5,884 bases of DNA, taken from DASUXA01 sp036378155 (GTDB lineage Bacteria > Actinomycetota > Actinomycetes > Mycobacteriales > Micromonosporaceae). The stretch lies in contig DASUXA010000033.1 of NCBI GenBank assembly GCA_036378155.1, positions 1 through 5,884 of the forward strand, read 5' to 3'. Shown one piece after another: positions 4,829 through 5,884 of the stretch. Each line of letters opens with the position of its first letter. Position 1 is the stretch's first letter. The notes beneath the pieces were generated by a model that did no database searches, had not been told where the DNA came from, and saw only the letters and a list, made by a program, of their open reading frames with translations. The position numbers were made by a program, and so were the translations under genes.

Positions 4829-5884
4829 TCGGCGGGTTGGTCAACCCCGTCGGCGTCAGCCGACGGCTCAGCGTCAACCCCGTCGGCGTCAGCCGCGTCG
4901 GCGTCCGGCGACGGCGCGGCGTCGGTCGACGGCGCGGCGCTGTCCGAATCGGACGCCGGTTCCTCGGTCGCGTCCGGAACGAGTCCAGCGCCGATGACAA
5001 CCGGATCGGTGTCGGTGGCGGCTACCTCGACAGCCAGCGAACCGAACAGCGTCGGCAGGGTGCCTTCCCACGCCCGGCGCAACTCGTCGAGCGGCAGCGT
5101 GAACTGGTTACGCACCTCGAGCACGTCGCTGCGCGTGGTGACCACGCCGATCGGCGTCCACGGCACGTCGTGCTCGTCGCACAGCGCGGTGAACGCCTTC
5201 TCGTGCCCACGCGGCACGGCGACCAGCGCGCGGCCGGCGGACTCCGAGAACAGGTACGTGAACGCGCTCAGGTCGTCGGGCAGCAGCACCTGCGCCCCGA
5301 CCCCGTACCGCAGACAGCCCTCCACGAGCGCCTGAGCCAGCCCACCCTCGGACAGGTCGTGCGCCGCCGACAGGTGACCGCGCGCCGCCGCGTCCACCAC
5401 CAGCCGACCCAGCGCCGCCTCGCGCGCCAGGTCGACGCGGGGCGGGCGACCACCGAGATGCCCGTGTACCACCCACGCCCACTCCGACCCGGAGAGCTCG
5501 TCGCGCGTCTCGCCGAGCAGGATCAGCACGTCGCCGTCGTGGGCGAAGCCCATCGGTACCCGGTCCTGGACGTTGTCGAGCACGCCCAGCACGCCGACGA
5601 CCGGAGTCGGGTTGATCGCGATCGCGCCGGTCTGGTTGTAGAAGCTGACGTTGCCCCCGGTCACCGGGATGCCGAGCTGCTGACAGCCGTCGGCGAGCCC
5701 GCGTACCGCCTCGGCGAACTGCCACATCACCGCCGGGTCCTCCGGCGAGCCGAAGTTCAGGCAGTTGGTCACCGCGACCGGGGTCGCCCCGGTCATCGAC
5801 ACGTTGCGGTACGCCTCGGCGAGCGCCAGCTGTGCCCCGGTGTACGGGTCGAGCCGGGCGAACCGACTGTTGCCGTCGACCGAA
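4825..5884 (-). CDS. purL: Phosphoribosylformylglycinamidine synthase PurL, C-terminal part, with acidic tail
   Basis: PurL uses ATP and ammonia supplied by PurQ to convert FGAR to FGAM in purine synthesis. The frame is open from the right edge to TGA at 4825-4827, showing 352 residues; the N-terminal half, including the start, lies outside. Seen residues begin SVDGNSRFARLDPYTGAQ, followed by VAVTNCLNFGSPEDP, then PVTGGNVSFYNQ (visible residues 73-84) and AHDLSEGGL (174-182), typical of the second AIRS/PurM-like half of the PurL superfamily. The normal fold appears to end near WEGTLPTLFG. Residues 290-352 (4828-5016) form an extra tail with 18 Asp/Glu and no Lys, Arg or His, likely disordered. 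The stop overlaps the start of the ComB-family gene by four bases, so the two are probably cotranscribed. Confidence 0.97.
   Translation of the reverse strand, partial: SVDGNSRFARLDPYTGAQLALAEAYRNVSMTGATPVAVTNCLNFGSPEDPAVMWQFAEAVRGLADGCQQLGIPVTGGNVSFYNQTGAIAINPTPVVGVLGVLDNVQDRVPMGFAHDGDVLILLGETRDELSGSEWAWVVHGHLGGRPPRVDLAREAALGRLVVDAAARGHLSAAHDLSEGGLAQALVEGCLRYGVGAQVLLPDDLSAFTYLFSESAGRALVAVPRGHEKAFTALCDEHDVPWTPIGVVTTRSDVLEVRNQFTLPLDELRRAWEGTLPTLFGSLAVEVAATDTDPVVIGAGLVPDATEEPASDSDSAAPSTDAAPSPDADAADADGVDAEPSADADGVDQPAE
4840..4895 (-). repeat. 23-nt direct repeat with 33-nt period in the PurL tail
   Basis: Positions 4840-4862 and 4873-4895 are identical over 23 bases, and the 33-nt period keeps the reading frame. 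Each copy encodes ADADGVD, separated by AEPS. Both lie in the acidic C-terminal extension of PurL, and the exact DNA identity suggests a fairly recent duplication or slippage event. Confidence 0.85.

Noticed and set aside
4023..4997. 324-residue plus-strand frame
   Set aside because: It is antisense to the ComB-family gene and the purL end, with Arg/Pro/Thr-rich low-complexity sequence and no family motif.
4571..5335. 254-residue plus-strand frame
   Set aside because: It runs antisense across the comB start and purL end. Its Ser/Ala-rich middle is the mirror of the PurL acidic repeat, so it is a shadow frame.

Overview
This is a GC-rich actinobacterial window. The PurF, PurL and sterol-carrier-like proteins, GTG starts, a probable leaderless promoter and a U-tract-free terminator all fit an actinomycete. 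The protein wording looks most like Micromonosporaceae, but that family assignment is an impression from sequence style, not a computed match.

Layout from left to right. Positions 1-1378, minus strand: purF, the first committed step of de novo purine synthesis, with its C-terminal end beyond the left edge. Positions 1379-1509: an upstream region with a clear purF ribosome binding site and a weak promoter candidate. Positions 1510-1887, minus: a small sterol-carrier-fold protein of unknown substrate. Positions 1888-2017: a divergent promoter region with a 12-bp perfect palindrome. Positions 2018-4015, plus: a secreted, single-pass membrane protein. It has an exported beta-sandwich half, one transmembrane helix and a long cytoplasmic tail rich in Tyr, Gly, Asp and Arg. 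Positions 4016-4062: a 22-bp perfect hairpin shared by two convergent genes. Positions 4052-4828, minus: a 2-phosphosulfolactate phosphatase (ComB) family gene. Positions 4825 to the right edge, minus: the C-terminal part of purL, overlapping comB by 4 nt (GTGA).

Four of the five genes lie on the minus strand and form two purine-linked blocks: purL-comB on the right and scp-purF on the left. PurF makes phosphoribosylamine and PurL makes formylglycinamidine ribonucleotide later in the same pathway. The plus-strand membrane gene sits alone between the blocks, diverging from scp and converging on comB, so it is probably transcribed independently.

The most unusual items are the FUS-like Tyr/Arg-Gly-Gly cytoplasmic tail of the membrane protein, the 63-residue acidic repeat-bearing extension at the PurL C-terminus, the translationally coupled ComB-family gene of unknown substrate, and the palindrome inside the scp promoter spacer. 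No RNA gene, mobile element, CRISPR array or prophage signature was seen.
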